Positions 40,480-48,430 of a DNA stretch of 64,000 nt are shown in pieces (within the stretch, counting starts at the first letter, position 1; every line of letters begins with the position of its first letter). Position numbers and translations under genes: made by a program. This DNA is from Actinomycetes bacterium (GTDB taxonomy: Bacteria; Actinomycetota; Acidimicrobiia; Acidimicrobiales; Ilumatobacteraceae). The notes beneath the pieces were generated by a model. The model was not told the DNA's origin. It did not search any database and saw only the letters and a list, made by a program, of their open reading frames with translations. The stretch covers positions 1 to 64,000 of the forward strand of contig JAKOUY010000006.1 in the NCBI GenBank assembly GCA_029782355.1, given 5' to 3'.

Positions 40480-40688
40480 GTTCGGGGCCTCTCGGTCGGG
40501 GGTCGGGTCAGGGTCATCTCGGCGGCCGGGATCAGCCGGTCGAGGCCCTCGGCGAGTAGGCGGCACGCCAACCAGTTCGCGGCCACGTCGCGGTCGTCGG
40601 CCTCGGCGATCAGCCGGGCATGGAGGTCGGCCGGTAGGCGCAGCGTCACGTGCACCCGGTCCGGCGGATACTGGCGGGGACGGCTCAC
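40476..40688 (-). CDS. ribbon-helix-helix-like DNA-binding protein
   Basis: 70 residues, GTG 40688 in GTGA overlap. DRVHVTLRLPADLHARLIAE then ADDRDVAANWLACRLLAEGL is a classic strand-helix-helix repressor pattern (compare Arc/CopG). May regulate the local operon. Confidence 0.7.
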   Translation of the reverse strand: MSRPRQYPPDRVHVTLRLPADLHARLIAEADDRDVAANWLACRLLAEGLDRLIPAAEMTLTRPPTERPRT

Positions 40689-40966
40689 GACCGGTCCTCG
40701 TTTCCTCGGTGGATCAGGGCTCGGCCCTCCGGCTGCGGCGGCGGTGAGGTCGGGCGAGGGAACACGAACCAGCGGGTCCCGTCCCACACGTGAACGCCAC
40801 CACCCACCCCGGGGAGCGCCAAGTGGTAGTCGCCCGGTTCGGAGATCCCGAGCACCCGCCGATCCCACGCCCCATCCGACGCGGCGGCATCGAGCACCCA
40901 CAAGGTCTCCGGGCATCCGCACCACCGGCGCGCATCCGCCGGGAGCGGCACCGCGTCGTGGATCAC
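40685..40966 (-). CDS. hypothetical protein
   Basis: 93 residues from GTG 40966 (GGGAGG 7 nt upstream; GTGA overlap). RRWCGCPETLWVLDAAASDG and VGGGVHVWDGTRWFVFPRPT. Function unknown. Confidence 0.55.
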   Translation of the reverse strand: MIHDAVPLPADARRWCGCPETLWVLDAAASDGAWDRRVLGISEPGDYHLALPGVGGGVHVWDGTRWFVFPRPTSPPPQPEGRALIHRGNEDRS

Positions 40967-41385
40967 CCCGCCGACCTCCCACACGTGACGAGCCGGTCGT
41001 CCAGCGTCAGGAGGTCCGTGCGGGCCAGCGCCATCGGCGAGCGGCCGCAGCACGGCGTCAGGTCCTCACCGAGCGGCGGGCACCGGTGCACCGGCGCGAC
41101 CGGCGGCCGCACCCCGCGCATCACCCGCAGCGGGAAGTCCTGCGCGTACAGGAACCGGGGCTCGGTCCACTCCGGGCCGTACACCACCACGTCGTCGGCC
41201 ACGATCCCCTCGGGCACCAGGCGGCAACGGCCCACGATCACCAGCACCGGCGACACGCCACCCGGAGCACGGAACCCGACGGTCGACACCTCGATCGTGT
41301 TCACGAACTCGGCCGACTCGCCGAGGGAATCCCCCGGCCGCAGGTCCTCCCAGCGGTCCACCGTCACGACCTCGGGGCGGCTCAC
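40963..41385 (-). CDS. hypothetical protein
   Basis: 140 residues, GTG 41385 in GTGA overlap. WEDLRPGDSLGESAEFVNTI is followed by beta-rich VSPVLVIVGRCRLVPEGIVA and a C-terminal CGRSPMALARTDLLTLDDRL. Function unknown. Confidence 0.55.
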   Translation of the reverse strand: MSRPEVVTVDRWEDLRPGDSLGESAEFVNTIEVSTVGFRAPGGVSPVLVIVGRCRLVPEGIVADDVVVYGPEWTEPRFLYAQDFPLRVMRGVRPPVAPVHRCPPLGEDLTPCCGRSPMALARTDLLTLDDRLVTCGRSAG

Positions 41386-41543
41386 CGCCAACCCGCCGGA
41401 GGGTCACGGAACCAGCGGCCCGTCGGGTCCACCCCGAGCGGAGCGCGCCACTCGATCGCCGTGCAGCCCTTCGCCGCGGCGTCGGCCGTCAGGTACCGCA
41501 CCCGGTAGCCGCGCACCCCTCGCCGCACCAGGCGGCCGGTCAT
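41382..41543 (-). CDS. 53-residue basic protein
   Basis: ATG 41543 to TGA 41382, overlapping both neighbours. GRLVRRGVRGYRVRYLTADA then AAKGCTAIEWRAPLGVDPTG. Basic start and compact beta pattern. Function unknown. Confidence 0.5.
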   Translation of the reverse strand: MTGRLVRRGVRGYRVRYLTADAAAKGCTAIEWRAPLGVDPTGRWFRDPPAGWR

Positions 41544-41947
41544 GCTGCAACCCCGAGCACCAGCGGCAGGGTCGGGCCCGGCAGGTCGGTCGCCTCGATC
41601 AGCGCGCCGACGCTGGCGAGTTCCACCCGCAGGCGGGCCAACTCGGTCACCGTCGCCGCCTCGGCGTCGGCCTTCCGGTCGTAGCGGTCACCGGCCAGCA
41701 GCACGCCCGGCAGGTACAGGTCGCCGCGGGCGTCGCCGAACTCGGCGGTCAGGTCCCGGTCGCCGACGAACAGGTGCAGCGTCCACGTGACCCGCTCGCC
41801 GCGGGCGTAGCCGTTGCGGGCCCGAGCGTTCGGGGAGATCCGGTCCTCGGTCGGGGAAGCGTGGCGCACCAGGCGGAACTCGGCGGCGGCGAGGAACGGG
41901 GCGACGGCCTCGGCCCACGCGGCCCGGTTCGTGGGGAGGGCGTTCAC
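41540..41947 (-). CDS. hypothetical protein
   Basis: 135 residues, GTG 41947 in GTGA overlap. NRAAWAEAVAPFLAAAEFRL, RVTWTLHLFVGDRDLTAEFG, RLRVELASVGALIEATDLPG. The same frame stays open upstream as far as the P8 start codon, but only the part from 41947 looks like protein. Function unknown. Confidence 0.55.
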   Translation of the reverse strand: MNALPTNRAAWAEAVAPFLAAAEFRLVRHASPTEDRISPNARARNGYARGERVTWTLHLFVGDRDLTAEFGDARGDLYLPGVLLAGDRYDRKADAEAATVTELARLRVELASVGALIEATDLPGPTLPLVLGVAA

Positions 41948-42217
41948 CGGTCGGCCCTCGCGCACCGCAGGCAAGCGGCCGAGTGGGGGCGGACCGAACC
42001 GGTACCGACCAGCGGGCTCGCCGACCGGTCGAGCAGCACCGACGCGCCGCACAGGGCCGTGTCGCCCTGCGGCGTCGCCGCCCGGTGCCACTTGCCGCGG
42101 CCGTCCACCGGCGGCCAGTAGTCCACCGCCGGAGCCACCCCGAGCGCCGCGAGGCGGGCCAGGCGGTCCTCCCGGGACTCCGGGCTCTTGGTCGGGGTGG
42201 TCGGGTTCTCGGGTCAT
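41944..42217 (-). pseudogene. zinc-type small gene with apparent one-base frameshift after the start
   Basis: The P8 ribosome-binding site leads to ATG 42217, but the frame with a sensible protein (NPTTPTKSPESREDRLARLA, then VDYWPPVDGRGKWHRAATPQ and CGASVLL...CLRCARADR) is out of register by one. Removing a single C in the run at 42211-42213 would restore an 89-residue protein starting Met-Thr-Glu-Asn. As the sequence stands, translation could begin only at an internal GTG (42138), giving 64 residues. Either a real mutation or a sequencing error. Confidence 0.55.
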
Positions 42218-42238
42218 CGGGGGCTCCTCTCGCCGCGC

Positions 42239-42278
42239 TGGACATGTCCAGCATACATCCGGCGGGGCTCGGGGGCAA
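42239..42278 (-). promoter_or_regulatory. repeated phage promoter-operator, copy P8
   Basis: -35 TTGCCC at 42273-42278, 17 bp spacer, -10 TATGCT at 42250-42255, palindrome at 42239-42250. GAGAAATCC lies upstream in a 118 bp gap. It heads the long block that includes the terminase and portal genes. Confidence 0.85.
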
Positions 42279-42335
42279 GGCTCGGGCCCGGATTTCTCGA
42301 GGCCCTGACCTGGGGTTCTTCCGGTTTCTCCGTGT

Positions 42336-42788
42336 CTACGGTGCACGCCACCGGATCGGCGGGAGGTCCGGCGGCGGGGCGTGCGGGCACGGCGAGCACT
42401 CGACCCACCGGTGCGGCACGTGGATCTGGTAGCGGCGGCCCTCGTCCATCCTCGCGCGGAGCGGGTTCCGGGCTCGGTCCTCCGCCGCCTCGGCGGCGGT
42501 TTCGTCGCGCACCACGTACACCCACCACTCCTCCGGGGCGCGCTTGGACGCCTCCGCCCACGCCTGATCCGACGGCCAGGCGTGGCTCGACGCAAGCGCC
42601 CGGCGGCGGTTCTCGTTCACGTCGCGTCGGTACACCCGGCCCGGGCTCGGCGACGTGGGGAACGTCCCGTTGTACGCGTCCATGCGGGCCAGCACGTCCG
42701 CCGAGCAGTGGAACTCGTCGCCCACGATCACCCACCCGTCGGGGAGCCCCGCAAGCCACGACGCGTCGGGATGGCGGGGCACCCTCAT
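42336..42788 (-). CDS. hypothetical protein
   Basis: 150 residues, ATG 42788 overlapping the upstream stop. WLAGLPDGWVIVGDEFHCSA, ADVLARMDAYNGTFPTSPSP, and RRYQIHVPHRWVECSPCPHA. The C-terminal HxxxxC/CxxC set may bind metal. Last gene before P8; function unknown. Confidence 0.6.
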   Translation of the reverse strand: MRVPRHPDASWLAGLPDGWVIVGDEFHCSADVLARMDAYNGTFPTSPSPGRVYRRDVNENRRRALASSHAWPSDQAWAEASKRAPEEWWVYVVRDETAAEAAEDRARNPLRARMDEGRRYQIHVPHRWVECSPCPHAPPPDLPPIRWRAP

Positions 42789-43099
42789 CGGGGACACACG
42801 ATCACCCCCGAGAGGTCCAGCGGCGGTTGGGCGAGCACGTCCATCAGGTGCCCGTGGTCCGGGCACCACAGCGACCCGGCCGGGCCGTGGGTCCGCCACA
42901 CGTTCCGCGCGCACGGCCAGTCGTCGGGCTCGTCCCGCTCGCCGCACGTGAGGCCCGTGACCGGCGGCGGCTCGGGCCACACGTCGCCGGGGAACACGCC
43001 CGACAACGGCTCGCAGCCGCCGTGGAACCGACGCCAGCACTCGGCGTCGCATTCGTGGTGGCAGGCCCCACCGTCGGGGCACCGCCGCGCCGAGGTCAC
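42785..43099 (-). CDS. hypothetical cysteine/histidine-rich protein
   Basis: 104 residues, GTG 43099 in GTGA overlap. CPDGGACHHECDAECWRRFH and GLTCGERDEPDDWPCARNVW then WRTHGPAGSLWCPDHGHLMD: several probable zinc ligands. Function unknown. Confidence 0.6.
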   Translation of the reverse strand: MTSARRCPDGGACHHECDAECWRRFHGGCEPLSGVFPGDVWPEPPPVTGLTCGERDEPDDWPCARNVWRTHGPAGSLWCPDHGHLMDVLAQPPLDLSGVIVCPR

Positions 43100-44103
43100 G
43101 GCCGCTGCTCGTCGGGTAGGCCCTCGCCGAGCACGTCCAACATGTCGCCCATCGTCACGCCCTCCGGGAACGCGCCACGCTCGCCGCCCTGCTCGCCCTG
43201 GTCGTGACCCCGGTCGTACCCGGCCATGATCGCCCCGGCGAACCACGCCAGCATCGCGCCCTCGTCGGTCGCGAGGCTCGGCGACCGGCGAGCCCGAGCC
43301 GCGAACCTCGCGGCCCACCACCGGGCGTCGAACCGGCCGAACAGGTCCGTGTCGCCCTCCGGGGCCATCGTCCACCGTCCCGCACCACGGCCCGCGGTGC
43401 AACCGTCGTGGCGGTGGTCCGCGTGCGGGGCATCGATCCACTTGGCGGCGTAGAGCGGCGTCACCCACCAGCACGTGCCGCACGTGTCGCAGACCGCGAG
43501 TGCGCCGACCGGTCCGGCCAGGCGCGGCGGCACGTCGGGGGGGTCCGGCGGCGGAGCGGTGGGCAGGTCGTCGGCGGGCTCGGTCATCGAGGGCTCCTCG
43601 GGGTAGGGGTCGGTGGGGAACTCGTCGGGGTAGTAGCGGCCGAGGCGCGCCCGGAGCCGCATCCGCACCAGGAACGACTCGGCGAGCACGTCGCCGAACT
43701 GGTCCTCGGCTCGCTCGGGGTACTGGCCCATCAGGTACGCGTGGAACGCCCGGGCGGCGTCGGCCAACTCCGGGTCTCCGCGCGGAGACTCCGGGGTGGC
43801 GTCGGGGTGGCGCGGGCCCGGCACCGTCGCGAGCAACGCCTCGACCTCGGCCAGCGTCGCAGCCGCCTGTTCCTCGGCGGCGGCCGAGGTACGGCGGTAG
43901 TGCTCGCCGTCGGGGTCGTTCTCGTCGGTGAACGTGCGCGCGCTCGGCCCCCAATACGAGGCGACCTGGATGCGGTCACCGAGCGCCGGGAGGACGTACA
44001 CCTGCCGGTAGTACCCCCCGTGGATCGACTCCCGTTCGATCGTCGCGCCCGTGATCCAATCGAGCACGACCACCCGGCCGTTCGGTGCTCGCCACGTCCT
44101 CAC
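43096..44103 (-). CDS. hypothetical protein, possibly with an internal start
   Basis: 335 residues, GTG 44103 in GTGA overlap. The first half (VRTWRAPNGRVVVLDWITGA, YRQVYVLPALGDRIQVASYW, a helical AAEEQAAATLAEVEALLAT) and the second half (GALAVCDTCGTCWWVTPLYA, TDLFGRFDARWWAARFAARA) look like separate domains. Between them GAGGAGCCCTCG precedes an in-frame ATG (about 43587), resembling the leader of promoter-proximal genes, so a second product may start there. Contains one copy of the 15-nt palindrome. Confidence 0.6.
   Translation of the reverse strand: MRTWRAPNGRVVVLDWITGATIERESIHGGYYRQVYVLPALGDRIQVASYWGPSARTFTDENDPDGEHYRRTSAAAEEQAAATLAEVEALLATVPGPRHPDATPESPRGDPELADAARAFHAYLMGQYPERAEDQFGDVLAESFLVRMRLRARLGRYYPDEFPTDPYPEEPSMTEPADDLPTAPPPDPPDVPPRLAGPVGALAVCDTCGTCWWVTPLYAAKWIDAPHADHRHDGCTAGRGAGRWTMAPEGDTDLFGRFDARWWAARFAARARRSPSLATDEGAMLAWFAGAIMAGYDRGHDQGEQGGERGAFPEGVTMGDMLDVLGEGLPDEQRP
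43775..43789. repeat. palindromic 15-mer TCTCCGCGCGGAGAC, copy 2
   Basis: Inside the 43096 gene; extended here to the 16 bp perfect palindrome GTCTCCGCGCGGAGAC. Confidence 0.6.
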
Positions 44104-44798
44104 GTTCCGACCTCCGCCCACTGCTCGGGATGCACGCGTCGGAGGCCCTGACCGCCACGCCAGCGGAGCGGGTCACACCCGCCGCGGCCGCCACACGTCG
44201 GGCACGCGTACGCGCCCTCGTCGGCGTTGTACGCAGGCCCGATCGTGAACTCGCGCTCGGCCGTGTTCCCCGTCCCCCAGCACCGCGGGCACCGCGCCAG
44301 GGTCGGGGCCACGTCGTCCAGCAGCCACGCGAACCGGCAGGGGGTGTAGTCGCCGAACGGCAACTCCTCGTCGGCGCGTACGTCGGGGCCGTCGGGCAAC
44401 GCCACCCGGAGCCGGGCCCCGTCGGGCGACTTCTCCACGAACCCGTCCGGGTTGGGCGGCCCCTGCCAGTCGATGATCGGCACCACGTCGGTGAGCACCG
44501 CCGACGCGACGATCGCGCCGAGGGGCAACGGCCAGGTGTCGTGCTCGGTCACCCCGTCGGCCAGGACCCGGCCGCGCGTGTCGGCGAGCGTGTAGCCCTC
44601 GTTCACGTGGTCGGGCCAGGTGATCCGGTAGTGGCCCACCGAGTACGGGCCGAGGATCGTGGGGAGGTCCGGCGGGCGGGCTCCGGCGTGGATCAGGATG
44701 CGGCCCCGGTAGGCCGTGGACCACGACCGGGTCTCGATCCGCTTGGCTCCGATCGCGACGAGCGTCGCCCACGGCTGGCGGAGCGTGAGCACCCTCAC
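44100..44798 (-). CDS. ASCH-domain-like protein with C-terminal zinc ribbon
   Basis: 232 residues, GTG 44798 in GTGA overlap. LTLRQPWATLVAIGAKRIET followed by RSWSTAYRGRILIHAGA is the ASCH/PUA-like signature (QPWA, K-E-RSW, RG-I-IHA). The C-terminal part has CPRCWGTGN...CPTCGGRGGC, a DnaJ-type zinc pair. ASCH proteins bind RNA or modified nucleobases. Adjacent to DUF5131, a common phage pairing. Confidence 0.75.
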   Translation of the reverse strand: MRVLTLRQPWATLVAIGAKRIETRSWSTAYRGRILIHAGARPPDLPTILGPYSVGHYRITWPDHVNEGYTLADTRGRVLADGVTEHDTWPLPLGAIVASAVLTDVVPIIDWQGPPNPDGFVEKSPDGARLRVALPDGPDVRADEELPFGDYTPCRFAWLLDDVAPTLARCPRCWGTGNTAEREFTIGPAYNADEGAYACPTCGGRGGCDPLRWRGGQGLRRVHPEQWAEVGT

Positions 44799-45001
44799 GA
44801 CGACCCCGCGGTCGACACGGCCACCACCGCGAACACGATCGCCACCGCCAGGTACACGGCGGCGGCGATCGGCCAGGGGCAGGTGCGCGGCCCCGAGGGC
44901 GGCCGGAAGGTCACCAGCCCGACGGCGATCCCCGCGCACAGGATCGCGGCCAGCGCGGGGAACGGCCACAGCGGGATGGTCACGGTCTCCGCGCCGATCA
45001 C
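44795..45001 (-). CDS. small two-helix membrane protein
   Basis: 68 residues, GTG 45001 in GTGA overlap. Hydrophobic segments LWPFPALAAILCAGIAVGLV and PIAAAVYLAVAIVFAVVAVS. Inner-membrane protein of unknown role. Confidence 0.6.
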   Translation of the reverse strand: MIGAETVTIPLWPFPALAAILCAGIAVGLVTFRPPSGPRTCPWPIAAAVYLAVAIVFAVVAVSTAGSS

Positions 45002-45981
45002 GGGGTCACCGTCACCGGCTCGGGGTACTCGTCCCACGTGCGGCCATCGAGCAGGCGTCCGGCGGCCTTCTTCCCGAACCGGCCGACGAGGCGCGCGCCG
45101 GGGGTGTCCACGGCGTCGGGGACGTGGCGGCCGTCGGGGGCGACGAACAGGTGACGCCCGGGCCCGGCGTACTCGGCGGCGGCGCACGGCCGCCACTCGC
45201 CCCACTGCTTGAAGTGGAACGCGACGCCCTCGGCGATGCAATCGTCGCGGATCTGGCGGACCCAATCGGGGTGCATGGGCCGTGCTCCCGGGCCGGACTC
45301 GCCGCCGACGATCACCCAATCGAGCAGCGGGTGCCGAGCCCCGGAACCTCCGCCGGGGCCGCCGATCCAGTCGGGCACGATGGCCCCGGCGGTGAGGTCG
45401 ATCGGGCCGAGTAGCGGCTCGGCCGACAGGAACCGGACCGCGGCGTCGGCCGAGAGGAGGTCGGGGATGCGCCGGTCGGCCCACGCCTGGTCCTCGACCG
45501 ACGTGCCGAGCCACACGTTCGGGAGCGGCCACGGGCGGAGGTCGCCGCCCGCCTTGTCTATCACGGCGTCGTGGAACCCCGGCGAGCGGGACAGGGCGGC
45601 CATCCGCTTGGGCCTCTTGGTCAGGACCTGGAACGTGTGCTGCTCGGCGCGGGCCATGACGGCGAACGCGTCCTCGATGAACGCGTTGGGGACCGCCGGG
45701 TGGAACAGGTCGCTCATCGAGTTCACGAACACGCGCCGCGGCTTGCGCCAGCGGAGGGGCTGGTCGAGCCGTTCGGGGAGCGTGCGGATCTCGCCCGTGA
45801 AGCGGGGCAACTCGTCGGGGGTGCGGCGGTGGGCGAGCCCGGCGTACACGGGGACGCCCGAGAGGCGGCCGAACGCCTCGCGTGCGGCGTAGCAGCCGTC
45901 GCAGCCGGGGCTCGCGTGCTGGCACCCGACGAGCGGGTTCCAGGTGGCCTCGGTCCAACTGATCCCGGTGCGGTCACCCAC
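44998..45981 (-). CDS. DUF5131 (phage Gp37/Gp68) family protein
   Basis: 327 residues, GTG 45981. The family signature is clear: GISWTEATWNPLVGCQHASP, GCDGCYA, then RRVFVNSMSDLFHP, HTFQVLTKRPKRM, WLGTSVEDQ, VRFLSAEPLLGPIDL, DWVIVGGESGPGARPMHPDW and FHFKQWGEW. The CxxxxxxCxxC resembles a radical-SAM-type cluster site. Common in phages; biochemical function unproven. Confidence 0.92.
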   Translation of the reverse strand: MGDRTGISWTEATWNPLVGCQHASPGCDGCYAAREAFGRLSGVPVYAGLAHRRTPDELPRFTGEIRTLPERLDQPLRWRKPRRVFVNSMSDLFHPAVPNAFIEDAFAVMARAEQHTFQVLTKRPKRMAALSRSPGFHDAVIDKAGGDLRPWPLPNVWLGTSVEDQAWADRRIPDLLSADAAVRFLSAEPLLGPIDLTAGAIVPDWIGGPGGGSGARHPLLDWVIVGGESGPGARPMHPDWVRQIRDDCIAEGVAFHFKQWGEWRPCAAAEYAGPGRHLFVAPDGRHVPDAVDTPGARLVGRFGKKAAGRLLDGRTWDEYPEPVTVTP

Positions 45982-46456
45982 GGCGGGCTCCTTCCCGTCG
46001 GTGGTGGCACGCGGAGCACACGACCTCGACGTGTTCGTGGTGCTCGGGCGCGTACCCCAGGTGGTGGTCGTATTCGTGGCGCGGGCCGTTGCCAAGATGG
46101 CCGCAGTCCGTGCACGCCACCGAGTCGGGCGGCGGGAGCAGCCCCACGTCGACCAGGTGGTTCACCCGGCGTCGGGCCTGGTGGCGGTCATCGTCGCGGG
46201 CGTCCACATAGCGGCGGCCGCGTGCTCGGGCGCGGGGCGTGTACGTGTGGCGTGCCGCGGCGTTTTGCGTGCGGCGACACGCCGCGGCACGACCTCGGCC
46301 CCGGTTCCGGTCGGTGGCGAACTCGGCGGCGGGGTGCCACTCGCGGCACCGCCAGCACCACAGAAGCCCGGCATCCAGGTGCTCCTCGTACTCGGCGAGC
46401 GAGAGGCCCAGCCGCGTCGCGGCGGCTTTCCTCACGCCCTCGGGGGTTCCTGCCAT
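45974..46456 (-). CDS. HNH-like nuclease
   Basis: 160 residues, ATG 46456. WCWRCREWHPAAEFATDRNR at the N-terminus and ACTDCGHLGNGPRHEYDHHL with VVCSACHHRREG at the C-terminus: paired CxxC motifs around an H-x-DHH, fitting the beta-beta-alpha-metal fold. Could be a free-standing homing or a packaging-associated HNH. Confidence 0.7.
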   Translation of the reverse strand: MAGTPEGVRKAAATRLGLSLAEYEEHLDAGLLWCWRCREWHPAAEFATDRNRGRGRAAACRRTQNAAARHTYTPRARARGRRYVDARDDDRHQARRRVNHLVDVGLLPPPDSVACTDCGHLGNGPRHEYDHHLGYAPEHHEHVEVVCSACHHRREGARRG

Positions 46457-46458
46457 CG

Positions 46459-46650
46459 TCAGTCCTCGGGGTTGTCGGGGCGGGTGGGGGAGTGGTCGCC
46501 GTCGTGGCCCTCGGCGAGCACGCAGCGTTCGATGTCGGAGCCGATGCCACGGTTCCACACCTGGCGGTACGCGGGGCACGGCGGGATGGGGAACCGCCAC
46601 GGGCCCGCGGGCCGTTCGGCGGTCACCGGCTCGGTGGGTTCGTCGCTCAC
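46459..46650 (-). CDS. hypothetical small protein
   Basis: 63 residues, GTG 46650 in GTGA overlap: AGPWRFPIPPCPAYRQVWNR, ERCVLAEGHDGDHSPTRPDN. The C-x-L-x(2)-GH-x-GDH pattern is frequent in actinophage and actinobacterial small proteins and may bind metal. Confidence 0.6.
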   Translation of the reverse strand: MSDEPTEPVTAERPAGPWRFPIPPCPAYRQVWNRGIGSDIERCVLAEGHDGDHSPTRPDNPED

Positions 46651-46880
46651 GCGGCACCACCACTGAGGAACCGGTCGCGGGCGTCGAGCACGTTGTCGGG
46701 CTCGGGCTCCACGATCCGCACGTGGGACACGGGGCGGCGGGTCCGCTGGCACGGTACGTCGCGCCAGCGGGTCATCGCTCGGCGTTCCTCGGCCGTCGGC
46801 CGGGTCGCCCACGCGGTCGCGAACGCGCCGACCACGGCGACACCGACGACGAACCCTTGCCAGAAGTCAGGAAGTGACAC
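46647..46880 (-). CDS. small membrane-anchored protein
   Basis: 77 residues, GTG 46880. One N-terminal transmembrane helix (FWQGFVVGVAVVGAFATAWA) then a charged tail. Its start lies inside the end of the upstream HNH gene. Function unknown. Confidence 0.55.
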   Translation of the reverse strand: MSLPDFWQGFVVGVAVVGAFATAWATRPTAEERRAMTRWRDVPCQRTRRPVSHVRIVEPEPDNVLDARDRFLSGGAA

Positions 46881-47256
46881 GGCGCGCCTCTCGTTCCCGG
46901 TGGCACCGTCGGCACCGCCGCTCCTCGCCCCCGCGTCGGCGGAGGATGGTCGTGTTCTCAGGCGTGAACGCATGTCCGTTGCAGCAGTGGGTCTTGCCCG
47001 TGTGCGGCGAGTGGGTGCGGCCGTGCTCGCCGGGAGCGAGCGCGGCCAAGTGGTCGGGCCGGACGCACAGCGCCGACTCGCAGGTGTGGTGCACATGAGC
47101 GCCCGCCGGGATGGGGCCGCGGGCCTCACGGTAGGAGCGCCGGTGAGCGAGGTCGCGCCCGATCGTCCCGTAGCCGTGTGACCCGACCGGGCCCGTCCAG
47201 ATCCAGCACTCGCCGCGGACGGCATAGCGCCCCTGCCACCAGTCGCTCAGGTGCAC
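46867..47256 (-). CDS. HNH endonuclease
   Basis: 129 residues, GTG 47256. ECWIWTGPVGSHGYGTIGRD, then AGAHVHHTCESALCVRPDHL and AALAPGEHG is the standard phage HNH core (HH-C...C-NP/RPDHL). A second CxxC set (CCNGHAFTPENTT, CRRCHRER) lies C-terminal. Likely a homing endonuclease. Confidence 0.85.
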   Translation of the reverse strand: MHLSDWWQGRYAVRGECWIWTGPVGSHGYGTIGRDLAHRRSYREARGPIPAGAHVHHTCESALCVRPDHLAALAPGEHGRTHSPHTGKTHCCNGHAFTPENTTILRRRGGEERRCRRCHREREARRVTS

Positions 47257-47642
47257 GGGTGGTCCTCCTTGGGGACGCGGCGGCGCGGGCCGCCGGGGGC
47301 TCGGGGCACCGCGCGTTCGCGGCACCCGATCGAACAGCGGGGGACGTAGCCGGAGGCGGCCACGTCGGCACGGAGGCGGACCTCGGCGTCGCCGCATCGG
47401 CACACGACGTGGACGAACGCGAGGTCGGTCGCGGCGGCCCGGTAGCGGGTCGGCCGGGGGTTGGTCCGCTCGGCGGGCAACGTGTCGGGCGTGTGCGCGC
47501 ACAGCGTCACGTCCGCGGCGTCGGAGTTCCGACGCTTCACGGGGAGGAACAGCCCGATCCGCTGGGGCTCGGCGTCGGCCCGCTGGCGGCGACGGCGAAC
47601 GCCTCGTCGGTCCTTGCGGCTCGGTGCCGCTCGGTCGCTCAC
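47247..47642 (-). CDS. hypothetical basic protein
   Basis: 131 residues, GTG 47642 in GTGA overlap. Very basic N-terminus (RKDRRGVRRRRQRADAEPQR), then VCRCGDAEVRLRADVAASGY and RCSIGCRERAVPRAPGG. Possible zinc ribbon and nucleic-acid binding. Confidence 0.55.
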   Translation of the reverse strand: MSDRAAPSRKDRRGVRRRRQRADAEPQRIGLFLPVKRRNSDAADVTLCAHTPDTLPAERTNPRPTRYRAAATDLAFVHVVCRCGDAEVRLRADVAASGYVPRCSIGCRERAVPRAPGGPRRRVPKEDHPCT

Positions 47643-47848
47643 TTCCGGCCCTTCTCCACGTCCCGGATGATGCCGGTGAGCACGGCGGCCATCGCCGAGC
47701 AGATCAACGCGACACCCAGGACGCCCCCGGCGACCTCGTTCCACTCGGCCACGGCGGCCACGGCCACGATGCCACCGGCGACGAGCCCGGCCATCCCGAG
47801 CAGGATGGCCCACGCGATCAAGAACACGTGCACGGTACGGCGGGTCAC
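47639..47848 (-). CDS. small two-helix membrane protein
   Basis: 69 residues with hydrophobic segments VFLIAWAILLGMAGLVAGGI and VLGVALICSAMAAVLTGIIR. Overlaps neighbours by 4 nt. Function unknown. Confidence 0.65.
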   Translation of the reverse strand: MTRRTVHVFLIAWAILLGMAGLVAGGIVAVAAVAEWNEVAGGVLGVALICSAMAAVLTGIIRDVEKGRK

Positions 47849-48090
47849 GGGGTCGCTCCTCCCGTTTGCAGGGCTTCGTGGACGGTCCGCACGATCGGGC
47901 CCGGCGGGGAGCCGGGGGCCTCTCGGCGTGCGGCTTGGATCTGCTGCAGCAGCACGGTGGCCGTGGTGCCGACCTCGGCGGCGTAGTCCTCGGCGGCGTC
48001 GATCATGGCACGTGTCCAGTCGGCGTCGCCGGGCTTGGCGTCCCAGCGCTCGTACGCGGCGAGGAACACGTCGAACGCCTCGGTGGTCAC
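47845..48090 (-). CDS. hypothetical helical protein
   Basis: 81 residues, GTG 48090 in GTGA overlap. FDVFLAAYERWDAKPGDADW, RAMIDAAEDYAAEVGTTATV. Function unknown. Confidence 0.55.
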   Translation of the reverse strand: MTTEAFDVFLAAYERWDAKPGDADWTRAMIDAAEDYAAEVGTTATVLLQQIQAARREAPGSPPGPIVRTVHEALQTGGATP

Positions 48091-48281
48091 GGTCGGACCT
48101 CGGGGCAGTCGACGGCGAGGCACACGACCTCGGGTGCGGTGGGCGTCGTGGTGGCGCACCCGTCGGCGGTGCGGTGGTCCTGCGGCTCGGTCGGGGCGGG
48201 GGCCAGGAGTGGGCCGCACGCGCCGAGCACGGCGACGGACACGGCGATCGCCGCGAGGCGGCGGAGTACGCGGATCGTCAT
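48087..48281 (-). CDS. predicted small lipoprotein
   Basis: 64 residues, ATG 48281. Signal peptide TIRVLRRLAAIAVSVAVLGA ends in a lipobox Leu-Gly-Ala-Cys, so the mature ~43-residue chain would be anchored in the host membrane. Phage lipoproteins often act in superinfection exclusion; that is inference. Confidence 0.65.
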   Translation of the reverse strand: MTIRVLRRLAAIAVSVAVLGACGPLLAPAPTEPQDHRTADGCATTTPTAPEVVCLAVDCPEVRP

Positions 48282-48430
48282 CGGGGCCATCCGGTGAACG
48301 TGGCGGTCGCTCCCATGAGCAACCCGCCGAGGTACACGCGCCACGTGGTCGCGCCGAGCACGGCGAGGAGCGTCGCGTACGCGCCGCCGACCAAGAGCCC
48401 GAGGCCGAACGCCTCGCGTCGGCCGCCCAT
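48278..48430 (-). CDS. small membrane protein
   Basis: 50 residues, ATG 48430. Hydrophobic LGLLVGGAYATLLAVLGATT and VYLGGLLMGATATFTG. Adjacent to the lipoprotein, possibly working with it. Confidence 0.55.
   Translation of the reverse strand: MGGRREAFGLGLLVGGAYATLLAVLGATTWRVYLGGLLMGATATFTGWPR

Noticed and set aside
41540-42595. 351-residue frame that could make one long protein through P8
   Set aside because: It crosses the promoter and its N-terminal two thirds are low-complexity; only the part from 41947 looks like protein.
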